Source of the DNA: Bacteroidales bacterium
GTDB lineage: Bacteria; Bacteroidota; Bacteroidia; Bacteroidales; JAOZVK01
Length of the DNA: 9,078 nucleotides
NCBI GenBank assembly: GCA_029938185.1
Contig: JAOZVK010000214.1
Location: forward strand, 1 to 9,078
Direction of reading: 5' to 3'
Under the pieces are notes generated by a model. That model searched no databases. It had not been told where the DNA came from and saw only the letters and a list, made by a program, of their open reading frames with translations. Position 1 is the stretch's first letter, and the number at the start of each line of letters is the position of its first letter. Shown here piece after piece: positions 1 to 6,770 of this stretch. The position numbers and the translations under genes are program-made.

Positions 1-44
1 TTCCGATTTGTTTTTTGTAAGATACTTATATTTAGGTGTAAACC

Positions 45-76
45 AATTCGTAATTAGTAATTTATAATTCGTAATT
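45..76. repeat. Two direct copies of an 11-bp AT-rich repeat after rmuC
   Basis: AATTCGTAATT occurs at 45-55 and again at 66-76, a 21-bp period, a few bases beyond the rmuC stop codon. Each unit is itself close to an inverted repeat (AATT-CGT-AATT), so the stretch could form weak hairpins in the rmuC 3' end. It lacks the GC-rich stem and U-run of an intrinsic terminator, so I call it only a repeat. The first 44 bases of the window hold nothing else I can identify. Confidence 0.5.
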
Positions 77-79
77 TCC

Positions 80-1393
80 TTACCTAAGAGTATTAGAACC
101 CAATATAGAATCTGCCTCATTTTCGGGCAATTCCTCAACAGTTTTTAGTTTCGATTGAATAACTCTTGTTCTTATGCCAACCAATTCATCAATATCTTCG
201 CTTGCTTTGTTTATTTTATGTTGTGCTTTTTGAAGAATATCTCCAAACTTAGCAAATTGAGTTTTTACAGCACTTAGTACTTTCCATACTTCGGCACTTC
301 GTTTTTGTATTGCTAATGTCTTGAATCCCATCTGCAAACTATTTAGTAATGCTGCAAGTGTAGTGGGACCTGTAACTATTATTTTATAGTCCCGTTGCAG
401 TTTTTCAATTAATATTGTTTGCCTTACAACTTCGGCATATAAGCTTTCTGTTGGCAAAAACAAAATTCCAAAATCGGTTGTTTTTGGCGGACTAATATAT
501 TTGTTTTTTATTTCTCTTGCACATCTTTTTATTTCGGTTTCTATTTCCTTTATTGCTGCTTTTACCAATTCCTTGTTGTCGGTATCATAAGCATTTACAA
601 GCCTATAATATGCTTCGATTGGAAATTTTGAGTCAATTGGCAAATAAACCACATTGTCAAAACTATCTTTTCCAGGAAGTTTTATTGCAAACTCTACACG
701 TTCTTTACTTCCTCGTTTTATTGTTACATTTTCTTCATACTGTTCTTTTGACATTATATTTTCGAGAATATTTCCAAGTTGAATTTCGCCAAGTATTCCA
801 CGAGTTTTAACATTTGTCAAAACTTTTTTTAAATCGCCTACACCAGTTGCCAAATTTTTCATTTCGCCTAAATCCTGATGTACCTGTTTTAATCTTTCGC
901 TTACTATATTAAACGATTCGCTTAGTCTTTTTTCGAGAGTCGATTGTAGTTTTTCATCTACTGTTACTCTCATTTCTTCAAGTTTTTTAGAATTTTCGTT
1001 TTGTAATTCTTTTAGTTTTTGTTCAACTGTTATTCTAATTTGTTCGAGCTTATTTTCGGTTTCGGTTTTCAATTGTTCTTGTTTTACAATAAGTTCATCA
1101 AACTTAAACTTTTGTAGTTCATTAAATTCTTTGATTACATAATTTAGCTTATTCTCAAACGAATTTAAAGAGTCTGATAATTCGGTTCTATTATCTTTCA
1201 CAGTTTGTGATAGTTCCGTTCTATTTCTCGAAAATTCATCTCTTATATGTACATCTAATTTTAAAATTTCGGAGCTTATTTTTGTAAACTCAGTTTTTGT
1301 TTTATCATTGTTTGCATTTGCTCCACTCGACCAAACCATCCAAAGATTAACAAAAAGCAAAAGTATAATTATTATTAGTAATGTTGTTGTCAT
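80..1393 (-). CDS. rmuC: DNA recombination protein RmuC
   Basis: RmuC-family protein of 437 residues, within the usual family length. An N-terminal hydrophobic segment (about residues 4-21) should anchor it in the inner membrane. A long charged coiled coil follows (about 30-180, rich in E, K, L and N). The RmuC core runs from about 195 to 415. Recognisable core motifs are GEIQLGNILE (202-211), LPIDSKFPIE (251-260), FGILFLPTESLYAEV (308-322) and TGPTTLAALL (341-350). The family has a predicted restriction-endonuclease-like fold, and in E. coli its loss raises recombination between inverted repeats; the exact reaction is not settled. The ATG at 1393 is preferred because the membrane segment starts directly after it. 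The gene stands alone, and no ribosome-binding sequence is evident, as is normal for Bacteroidota. In a window so rich in inverted repeats the family role is suggestive, but that link is only inference. Confidence 0.93.
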   Translation of the reverse strand: MTTTLLIIIILLLFVNLWMVWSSGANANNDKTKTEFTKISSEILKLDVHIRDEFSRNRTELSQTVKDNRTELSDSLNSFENKLNYVIKEFNELQKFKFDELIVKQEQLKTETENKLEQIRITVEQKLKELQNENSKKLEEMRVTVDEKLQSTLEKRLSESFNIVSERLKQVHQDLGEMKNLATGVGDLKKVLTNVKTRGILGEIQLGNILENIMSKEQYEENVTIKRGSKERVEFAIKLPGKDSFDNVVYLPIDSKFPIEAYYRLVNAYDTDNKELVKAAIKEIETEIKRCAREIKNKYISPPKTTDFGILFLPTESLYAEVVRQTILIEKLQRDYKIIVTGPTTLAALLNSLQMGFKTLAIQKRSAEVWKVLSAVKTQFAKFGDILQKAQHKINKASEDIDELVGIRTRVIQSKLKTVEELPENEADSILGSNTLR

Positions 1394-1601
1394 GCGTTCT
1401 TAAATAATGTAAAATTTAGTATTTTTACTTTAGAAATTTATGTCTTAATATACTCAAAATGGTTGCAAATTTAACTTTGACAAAGTTTAAAACTTTGTCA
1501 AAGTTGGAGTTACAGAATATAAAAATGTAAGTTTATAAGCGTTTACAGTATATACTACAAATAAAAAGTGGAAACAAACTTTTAACTTTTTACAAAAGAC
1601 C
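1394..1601. other. Gap between rmuC and the next gene; one palindrome
   Basis: This 208-bp AT-rich gap holds the rmuC upstream region and the downstream end of the 1602-2033 gene. The only structured feature I see is the perfect palindrome at 1473-1505. No convincing promoter box or additional ORF was found. Confidence 0.5.
1473..1505. repeat. 33-bp perfect palindromic element, intergenic copy
   Basis: Two 16-base arms (AACTTTGACAAAGTTT and its exact reverse complement) flank a single central A at 1489. Each arm is itself a palindrome (AACTTTG-A-CAAAGTT). The same 33 bases, with G instead of A at the centre, occur inside the caspase gene at 5965-5997. It lies about 80 bp upstream of rmuC and could fold in a transcript from that side. 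There is no U-run beside it, so a terminator role is weak. I read it as one copy of a small dispersed palindromic element. Confidence 0.85.
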
Positions 1602-2033
1602 TCAAGAATCCAAAATAGGTTTAAGAACATTTTCAACATCAGTATAAAATCGGGGAGCATCAAAATCTTTGCGTTTCCATAGATATTTTTTAATGCTTTC
1701 GAGAAACATTTTGCTAATTATTTTTTTTGCCACTTCTTTTTCAGTAATTTTACAATATTCTTCATAATCGGGAACATTTACATACATATCAAAGGCACCA
1801 GATTTCCAACGCCAAAACTTTTTATCCGGACGAAATGAATGAGTTTTAGGATCCATTGCCATAAAAGTCATACATATTTCTTTCAATTTATCTCCATATT
1901 TCGAAATATCCAAATTATTGCTTACAAACAAAGCTAACTCATGAGTAAAATATTTAGCTTCATAATTTACCACCCCCATATCCACCATTCCAGAAAATCC
2001 AATCTTTATATTTTTGCTGTTATCTCCTATCAT
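1602..2033 (-). CDS. Unrecognised 143-residue protein (intact paralogue)
   Basis: I do not recognise the family. The protein is 143 residues, soluble, without signal peptide or membrane segment. Its C-terminal half is rich in charged and aromatic residues: a Y-V-N-V-P-D-Y stretch near residue 88, then a predicted helical part with K-K-Y-L-W-K-R-K-D-F-D near 115-125. Size and style (small, single domain, duplicated nearby, ending in a helix after R-K-D-F-D) recall immunity proteins of polymorphic-toxin systems, but no toxin gene is beside it and that is a guess. A second copy with about 94% identical DNA lies at 8469-8758, frameshifted and lacking the first 47 codons. Their similarity ends at base 1892 of this gene. 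The start at 2033 is the only ATG giving the full N-terminus. Confidence 0.75.
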   Translation of the reverse strand: MIGDNSKNIKIGFSGMVDMGVVNYEAKYFTHELALFVSNNLDISKYGDKLKEICMTFMAMDPKTHSFRPDKKFWRWKSGAFDMYVNVPDYEEYCKITEKEVAKKIISKMFLESIKKYLWKRKDFDAPRFYTDVENVLKPILDS

Positions 2034-2135
2034 AGTTTTTCAATTTAAGTAGTCTTACAAAAGTTTTTCGGTACTTGTATTTTATTAAATTACATATTAT
2101 TAGAGTATTAATAGAATGCGTAAGCCTCATTAAAT

Positions 2136-2148
2136 AGGTCGAAGACCT
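2136..2148 (-). terminator. Weak short hairpin at the stop codon of the GIY-YIG-like gene
   Basis: AGGTC and GACCT form a 5-bp stem with a 3-base loop, overlapping the stop codon of the gene ending at 2148. On the minus strand it is followed by ATTTAAT, not a true U-run. It could help end transcription, but the stem is short and I rate it low. Confidence 0.2.
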
Positions 2149-2759
2149 TAATTGTCATTTTTATGTCCTGGAGGTCTTGCAAGTTTTTTTTCACGAGCCA
2201 TACATTCAGGTAATAAAGGATAGTTATATATTTTTCTTTTTTCCTCAATTTTACATTCTTTTTCTGTTCCCTTGAATTGTGTTTCAAAAAAAAGGTCTTT
2301 TTGTGTTAATTTATACTTACTGTCATTATAATAAATATGGTTTGTGTAACGTCTTAATTCGCCAACACATGTTATTCCATATTTCCAAACTTCACCTTCA
2401 TTTAGCCAAATACTGTCTTGTGCAATTGCTTCGCCCCAACGCAATAACGGATACCAACCAGAATATAAAGCAGTTAAAACGTACTGTTCACAGTTTACTT
2501 TTTTGTGCTTTCTCTTTACTGTTCTTTTTACTGCTTTCTTATATTTTATTACTCTTACTTCGGGTAATTCAAGTGTCCCATCTTCGTGTATTACTACATA
2601 GCTTGTTATTGCAGCTATTACAAAGATAAGAAAAAGAAATAACTTACGAAATTTAGCTATTCCTATTTTGGGAATTTTTTTGATTTTTGGAGTTTTTTTA
2701 AGTTCAATTGAAGTTTTTGACTTTGTTTTTAGACGGAGTTTCTTTTTAGTATCTATCAT
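2148..2759 (-). CDS. Membrane-anchored protein with GIY-YIG-like C-terminal domain
   Basis: Protein of 203 residues from the ATG at 2757-2759. Residues 1-35 are very basic (many K and R). A single membrane helix (about 39-56, LFLFLIFVIAAITSYVVI) follows, then another basic linker, then a C-terminal domain starting around the cysteine of VNCEQYVL. That domain carries G-E-V-W-K-Y-G-I-T, R-R-Y, an E-E-K-R-K-I-Y-N-Y-P-L-L-P-E stretch and a closing R-P-P-G-H-K. Y-G-I-T, a downstream arginine and a later glutamate are the order expected of a divergent GIY-YIG nuclease fold; the R-P-P-G-x-K ending is, from memory, typical of a Bacteroidota family of this sort. Nuclease activity is unproven. The frame stays open to 2858, but those 33 extra codons run through a long inverted repeat, so I take the internal ATG as the start. 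Confidence 0.7.
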   Translation of the reverse strand: MIDTKKKLRLKTKSKTSIELKKTPKIKKIPKIGIAKFRKLFLFLIFVIAAITSYVVIHEDGTLELPEVRVIKYKKAVKRTVKRKHKKVNCEQYVLTALYSGWYPLLRWGEAIAQDSIWLNEGEVWKYGITCVGELRRYTNHIYYNDSKYKLTQKDLFFETQFKGTEKECKIEEKRKIYNYPLLPECMAREKKLARPPGHKNDN

Positions 2760-2802
2760 AATTAAAAGTTTGTGTACTAAAAAAAGCGTGAACTTAAACT
2801 TA

Positions 2803-2922
2803 TCTTTTTTAGAGGCACCAGCAAGCACCAACGACACAAGACAAGCAGGTTCACGCAAAATTGCGTAAACAAACTGTCTAATTTTCTTGTGTCAGTGAAA
2901 ATTGCTGGTTTTCTAAAAAAGA
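2803..2922. repeat. Long nested inverted repeat upstream of the GIY-YIG-like gene
   Basis: Outer arms 2803-2841 and 2884-2922 pair in three blocks: TCTTTTTTAGA (11 bp, perfect), ACCAGCAA (8 bp) and GACACAAGA (9 bp), separated by small unpaired loops. Inside lies a second hairpin, 2849-2870, with GTT-C-ACGCAA facing TTGCGT-A-AAC around an AA loop (one mismatch). The structure is directly upstream of the ATG at 2759 and so could sit in that gene's 5' leader, or it could be a small MITE-like insertion. Its presence argues against translation starting at 2858. Confidence 0.65.
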
Positions 2923-3070
2923 AAATTAGTTATTGCTTATTTTAATACTGTTAAGTATTATATATTTTATTTATAGTGTAAAGATATAATTTTTATTTGT
3001 TAAAATAAATAATTTAGTACATAGTTTGTTCATAAAAAATAGAATATCCTAATAATCAATGTATCATAAG

Positions 3071-3172
3071 TTTCACGCAAAAGCCGCAAAAGGAAAAAAC
3101 AAGCAAAAACGCAAAGCATGATTTGAGACTTTGCGTATTTTGCGTCAATCATTTTGCGTTCTTTGCGTGGAA
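3071..3172. repeat. CGCAAAG-rich inverted repeat
   Basis: The ends TTTCACGCAA (3071-3080) and TTGCGTGGAA (3163-3172) are inverted copies with one mismatch. The core ACGCAAAG (3109-3116) faces CTTTGCGT (3129-3136) perfectly. Between them CGCAAA-type units recur on the left arm and TTTGCG-type units on the right arm. Repeats of this kind (CACGCAAAG...CTTTGCGTG) are, as I recall, scattered through Bacteroidota intergenic regions. No coding potential is apparent. Confidence 0.7.
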
Positions 3173-3222
3173 TTTGTTAGTCCTTTTCTATGAACAACCC
3201 CCGTAGTTTTGTTTATTCTTTT

Positions 3223-3283
3223 GTCAAGTGAAACAAAACCCGTCAGACCGCTCCAAGCGGTCGGACGGATGCCTCAAAGCACA
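3223..3283. repeat. 61-bp dispersed element with GC-rich hairpin, copy 1
   Basis: This is identical at 60 of 61 positions to 8319-8379; the only difference is G3263 versus A8359. The core folds into CCGTC (3240-3244), one mismatch, GACCGCT (3246-3252), loop CCA, AGCGGTC (3256-3262), GACGG (3264-3268). The varying base is the unpaired position of the stem, so the fold is unchanged in both copies. It is clearly more GC-rich than its surroundings. Both copies point the same way. No U-run follows. Confidence 0.9.
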
Positions 3284-3360
3284 CATGAGCATATTTATAA
3301 AAAAATTACAATTGAAAAAGCAACTAATAAACTTCTGAAAACAACTAAATATAAAATATA

Positions 3361-3516
3361 ATGAATCTGAAAACACAAAACAGCTTCTTTGTTTATTGCG
3401 AAATATTGAAAAATAACTCTTTGAGTTTTTTTGATCTTACTTACGCCAGACACTTTGTAAAGTTGGGCTATCCATGTAAGGTTGAATATTACTATCTATC
3501 TGATAATTGCGTATAA
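3361..3516 (+). CDS. Possible small ORF, 51 codons, unknown
   Basis: An ATG at 3361 opens a 51-codon frame ending in TAA at 3516. The predicted product has a plausible composition, with aromatic and charged residues (for example Y-A-R-H-F-V-K-L-G-Y near 28-37 and three cysteines), but I recognise no family. It has no visible ribosome-binding site, lies in a repeat-rich gap, and runs opposite to the caspase gene. It may be a chance ORF or the remnant of a larger gene. Confidence 0.2.
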   Translation: MNLKTQNSFFVYCEILKNNSLSFFDLTYARHFVKLGYPCKVEYYYLSDNCV

Positions 3517-3523
3517 ATTGACA

Positions 3524-3542
3524 GTGTGGCTTTGAGCCACAC
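3524..3542 (-). terminator. Strong hairpin 30 bp past the caspase gene
   Basis: GTGTGGCT and AGCCACAC form a perfect 8-bp stem with a 3-base loop, 31 bp beyond the caspase stop codon. Outer flanks (GCGATAAATT-like on one side, AATTTATACGC on the other) add partial pairing. On the minus strand the following bases are TGTCAATTTATACG, so the U-run is poor. It may end or protect the caspase mRNA, or be another palindromic repeat. Confidence 0.4.
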
Positions 3543-3573
3543 CGATAGTAATTTATCGCTCAAAATAAAGTTT

Positions 3574-6471
3574 TTATTTAATAATAATTACCGGAAAATC
3601 CTGTCCAAAACCGTAGCTTGTTGGATATTGGGCTGTACCTTTATATTTTTTCGATAATTCCGGAACTTTGTCGTTCAAAAATGCACTGATTTCTTTTACA
3701 GTAATTTTACGGTCTTTGCTGCCACCATCGGCTTTGCCTTTAATAGCCTGCAAAATTGCATAAGTAAACACTCCATGACCAAGCTCTTTAAACTCAGTAG
3801 CAAATTGCTTCGTACCGCTTGCCGTAAGCCAAAATGTGCCAGTACTACGTGCCAATTGCGATATTGCCTTCTCTTCTGCTGCACCACGAGAGGCAAGCAT
3901 ATCAACTATTCCGCCCGACTGACAGGCATCTAAAACAAACATTTGTTTTCGGGCTTTTAGTTTAGTGGCAAAATCTTGTAATTCGTTTCCCGAAACAGCC
4001 TTCGATTTCAATAAATCGTTATTGCCGTAAAGTTGTGTTACATCATAAGGTACAATATAAAACTGTGCTTTGTCTTCTTCGCTCATTACACCATGTCCTG
4101 CATAGTAAAATATAAAAACATCGTTTGCCTGTGCTTGTGTTTTTAGTTTATCAAATGCTTTCATGATACCGATTTTTGTTGCCTGTGCATCGCTCAGAAA
4201 AACAATATTTGTTTTGCCGAAAATACTGCTACTTCCTTTTTCTATTTCTTGCCCGAAAGCCTTTGCATCTGCCAAAGCATAATTGAGTTTATATTTTGGA
4301 TTTTTATAATTGTCGATACCTATTACAAGCATATACAAATTGGCTGTTTTTTTCACTCCCTCATAAAATACAGTTATTTCATCGGCTAATGATTCGGTTC
4401 GTTGGGTATTAAAGGCAGTGGCTTTAATTTTATTTTCGCCATTCAAAAGGCTTATTGTAAATGTTTTTGTTTTACTTGTGTTCTCTTGCTGTCTTGGCTT
4501 AAACCCTCGATGTGTTGTTTCTACAAGTTTACCATTTAGGTATAAGCGTATTTCGTCTATACCGCCGCCTTGGTCGGTTATTTTCACTGTTACTTGTATA
4601 TCTTTTACAGTAGATTTTAACAAATTTGCACCAAATGGTGTAATACCGCGTAAATCTCCTGCTTTCTTTGGTGAAGTAATCTCAACAAGCGGTGGCAATT
4701 TAAAGTTTTTAAGGCTGTTTTTTTCCTTGTTTATTTTTTCGCCTGCCAATACTCTTGCTCCGAGACCAGGAGTGTAGTATTTCTCATAAAACTGGCTTAA
4801 AGGGTGAAATTTGGCAGCTTTATTGCCAGCTTGGTTTACATGCCAACCCACCAAATTCTCAGCACCCTGCGAAGCATCAAAATAACCTTCGGGAGTGTAT
4901 AATATCCAACGCTTATTATCGGGGTGGGCATACAGTGTAAGCAAAAGTTCACCATTGCTCATGCTGTACCAGTTGATTACACCATTATGAAGTACCGCAG
5001 TTACCAATTTGCCGTTACCACTTATATTTACTGCCCAAGCTGCTACTTGTATTGGTGCTTTCCACAATTTATTTCCTTTTGTATTGGCACAATAAATATT
5101 AAAATCAGCACCTAATATTATTTTATTGCCATTGGGCGAAATATCGGTAGAACGGCATCTTTCGTATTGTTTAAGAAAGCTAATTTTATTACCGTTTATT
5201 TTTGGCGAATAGGTATCTTTCCAGTTGCTTACCCTTACTCCCGATTTATTGTCAGTGTAGCTTACAAAACCTGATAGGTTTTGAAAACCTGTCAGGTTTC
5301 TATCTGCTACCGAAAACAGCATAGCTTCCTTGCCCTTAGGAGTAAAAGCTATTTTGTCGGCAGAATAATTTGTTTTGAAATATTTGAATTGATAGTTCGC
5401 AAAATTATTAATTTCTCCAGCTTTATAAAACAGTTTATCTCCATATTTGTTCATTCTGCCGAAGTCTGGTTGGTAGCCAGCAAAAAAAATATCTCCGCTT
5501 GTTGATATTTTTATATCCATAATAGTGTTGCTGCAAGCTGGATAATCTCTGTAAGAGCCTTGTCCAGCATTTGTCCACCTGCGAATATGGCTCCACCAAT
5601 TCCCATCTATGTATTTTGAATAATACCCTCCACCGTATAAATATTTTCCGTCTGCTGAGAATGATACCTTATTTAAACCTCCGTTTTCATTCATTCCGTC
5701 AAGTTTGGCTTTGTATAGTAATTTTAATTTTTTGCCAGAAAATATATCAATATCTGGAGCATCTTCGTAGCCTATTGCGAGCTTACTGCCATCTGGTGAA
5801 AATGCTATTGAAAACGGGCGTGTACCTGCACCATTCTTTATCTTTTTTAGTTTAAAATATTTGTCGTATAAGCGTATTTTACCATCAAAGCAAACTGTGG
5901 CAAGCCTGCCAGAATAATCAAAAGTTATATTGTAAGAAGATTTGCCGTATCCGCTAAGGGTTTTAACTTTGACAAAGTTTGAAACTTTGTCAAAGTTCTG
6001 CTCGTAAATAACTACTCCTTCTCCTCCACCCAAAGCTGCAGCAAGATAATCGCCTTTTGACGAAAATTCTAAATCCATAATACGACCGCCAAGCCCCGTA
6101 AGCTTTTGTTGTATTTCGCCAGTTGAAGTATTGAAAAGGTAAATATCATCATTTTTCGTCCATCCTGCCACAGCCGCTATTTTACCGTTTGGCGATAATG
6201 CACCAGCGTAGAGCATACCAGCTTTTCCATGCCCTATTGGCGGGCGGAATGTTTTTAATAAGTCCCCACTTGTTGCATTCCACAGCTTTGCTGTTTTATC
6301 AAGGGAAGCTGTTAAGATATACTTTCCTGCGGCATCGCTGCTTATTCTGTTAATTGTAGTCGTGTGCATTTGTGTGTTTAGTCGCAGTATAGGCTCTGTT
6401 GTTTGGGCTTTCAATTGTATATTTATTATTGCCCATTGAATAATTAATAATGTTGTTAATAGTTTTTGCAT
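3574..6471 (-). CDS. Exported WD40-repeat protein with C-terminal caspase-like (C14) protease
   Basis: Protein of 965 residues. A signal peptide (1-22, hydrophobic core LLTTLLIIQWAII, cleavage likely at A|Q) sends it across the inner membrane. WD40-type beta-propeller blades follow (about 33-345 and again about 430-520, with motifs such as SLDKTAKLWNATSGDLLKTF, FSPDGSKLA, ISGNGKLV). Next is the RWILYTPEGYFDAS linker (521-534) usual in this architecture, then an Ig-like beta domain (about 593-705). The caspase-like domain is about 711-965, with catalytic His793 in YYAGHG and Cys850 in DACQSGG, so it is probably an active cysteine peptidase. Metacaspase-type members usually cut after basic residues; the substrate here is unknown. 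The gene stands alone. Two 33-bp palindromes lie in frame inside it (residues 159-169 and about 391-402), both just after a propeller strand, adding loops. Confidence 0.92.
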   Translation of the reverse strand: MQKLLTTLLIIQWAIINIQLKAQTTEPILRLNTQMHTTTINRISSDAAGKYILTASLDKTAKLWNATSGDLLKTFRPPIGHGKAGMLYAGALSPNGKIAAVAGWTKNDDIYLFNTSTGEIQQKLTGLGGRIMDLEFSSKGDYLAAALGGGEGVVIYEQNFDKVSNFVKVKTLSGYGKSSYNITFDYSGRLATVCFDGKIRLYDKYFKLKKIKNGAGTRPFSIAFSPDGSKLAIGYEDAPDIDIFSGKKLKLLYKAKLDGMNENGGLNKVSFSADGKYLYGGGYYSKYIDGNWWSHIRRWTNAGQGSYRDYPACSNTIMDIKISTSGDIFFAGYQPDFGRMNKYGDKLFYKAGEINNFANYQFKYFKTNYSADKIAFTPKGKEAMLFSVADRNLTGFQNLSGFVSYTDNKSGVRVSNWKDTYSPKINGNKISFLKQYERCRSTDISPNGNKIILGADFNIYCANTKGNKLWKAPIQVAAWAVNISGNGKLVTAVLHNGVINWYSMSNGELLLTLYAHPDNKRWILYTPEGYFDASQGAENLVGWHVNQAGNKAAKFHPLSQFYEKYYTPGLGARVLAGEKINKEKNSLKNFKLPPLVEITSPKKAGDLRGITPFGANLLKSTVKDIQVTVKITDQGGGIDEIRLYLNGKLVETTHRGFKPRQQENTSKTKTFTISLLNGENKIKATAFNTQRTESLADEITVFYEGVKKTANLYMLVIGIDNYKNPKYKLNYALADAKAFGQEIEKGSSSIFGKTNIVFLSDAQATKIGIMKAFDKLKTQAQANDVFIFYYAGHGVMSEEDKAQFYIVPYDVTQLYGNNDLLKSKAVSGNELQDFATKLKARKQMFVLDACQSGGIVDMLASRGAAEEKAISQLARSTGTFWLTASGTKQFATEFKELGHGVFTYAILQAIKGKADGGSKDRKITVKEISAFLNDKVPELSKKYKGTAQYPTSYGFGQDFPVIIIK
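5267..5299. repeat. 33-bp palindrome inside the caspase gene (CCTG/CAGG type)
   Basis: Arms 5267-5282 (AAACCTGATAGGTTTT) and 5284-5299 pair at 15 of 16 positions around G5283. Each arm is again a small palindrome (AAACCTG-A-CAGGTTT). It has the same length and build as the AACTTTG element at 5965-5997 but different base content. On the coding strand it contributes N-L-T-G-F-Q-N-L-S-G-F around residues 392-402 without breaking the frame. Confidence 0.85.
5965..5997. repeat. 33-bp perfect palindromic element inside the caspase gene
   Basis: The 16-base arms are perfectly complementary around G5981. They are identical to the intergenic copy at 1473-1505 except for the centre base. In the caspase reading frame it is exactly eleven codons (AAC to GTT), encoding N-F-D-K-V-S-N-F-V-K-V at residues 159-169, directly after the propeller strand G-V-V-I-Y-E-Q. 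No stop codon and no frame change result. Confidence 0.92.
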
Positions 6472-6524
6472 AATTTTAAATTTTTTAAATTTATAATGAT
6501 AATAAGTAAGTGAATAGCTAATAG

Positions 6525-6546
6525 TTTGCTTGCGCTTGATAAACAG
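6525..6546 (+). repeat. Dispersed GCTTRCGCTTGATAAACAG repeat, copy 1
   Basis: This 22-bp sequence matches 8950-8971 with a single change (G for A in GCTTGCGC). A third, diverged and inverted copy lies at 8413-8433. It sits about 55 bp upstream of the caspase start. It may mark the end of a small repeat element; no function is evident. Confidence 0.7.
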
Positions 6547-6770
6547 TAAATAATTAATAATTGGCTATCGCCTGAAAATAGGAAATTTGAAAAGTAAATT
6601 ATTTAAGCTAAGTTAGTATAGCTATCTACTTTAATACTTCCAAATAAAATATGGGAGCTAATGTAATAAAAAATTTGATAATATAGACATGTTTCATATA
6701 AACTTTACACTTTTAAAAACCTTATTTTTTATTTTTAACCTTAATAGGAAGATCATTTTCGTAGTTTACA

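Larger units (their letters stand above)
2760..3573. other. Repeat-filled gap of about 800 bp
   Basis: There is no confident gene between the GIY-YIG-like gene and the caspase gene. In order it contains a long imperfect hairpin (2803-2922), an AT-rich stretch (2923-3060), a CGCAAAG-type inverted repeat (3071-3172), a 61-bp dispersed element (3223-3283), a doubtful 51-codon ORF (3361-3516) and a strong short hairpin (3524-3542). It looks like an accumulation site for small non-coding elements. Confidence 0.7.

Noticed and set aside
2760..2858. N-terminal extension of the GIY-YIG-like gene to an ATG at 2856-2858
   Set aside because: The extra 33 codons run through a long imperfect hairpin and do not resemble a signal or domain; an ATG at 2757-2759 directly precedes the basic N-terminus expected for this protein.
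2279..2868. Plus-strand open frames opposite the GIY-YIG-like gene
   Set aside because: They are antisense to a protein with coherent domain motifs and have leucine- and phenylalanine-rich content typical of reversed coding sequence.
4418..5855. Several plus-strand frames of 60-120 codons across the caspase gene
   Set aside because: They are antisense shadows of a clearly coding 965-residue gene and show no domain features.
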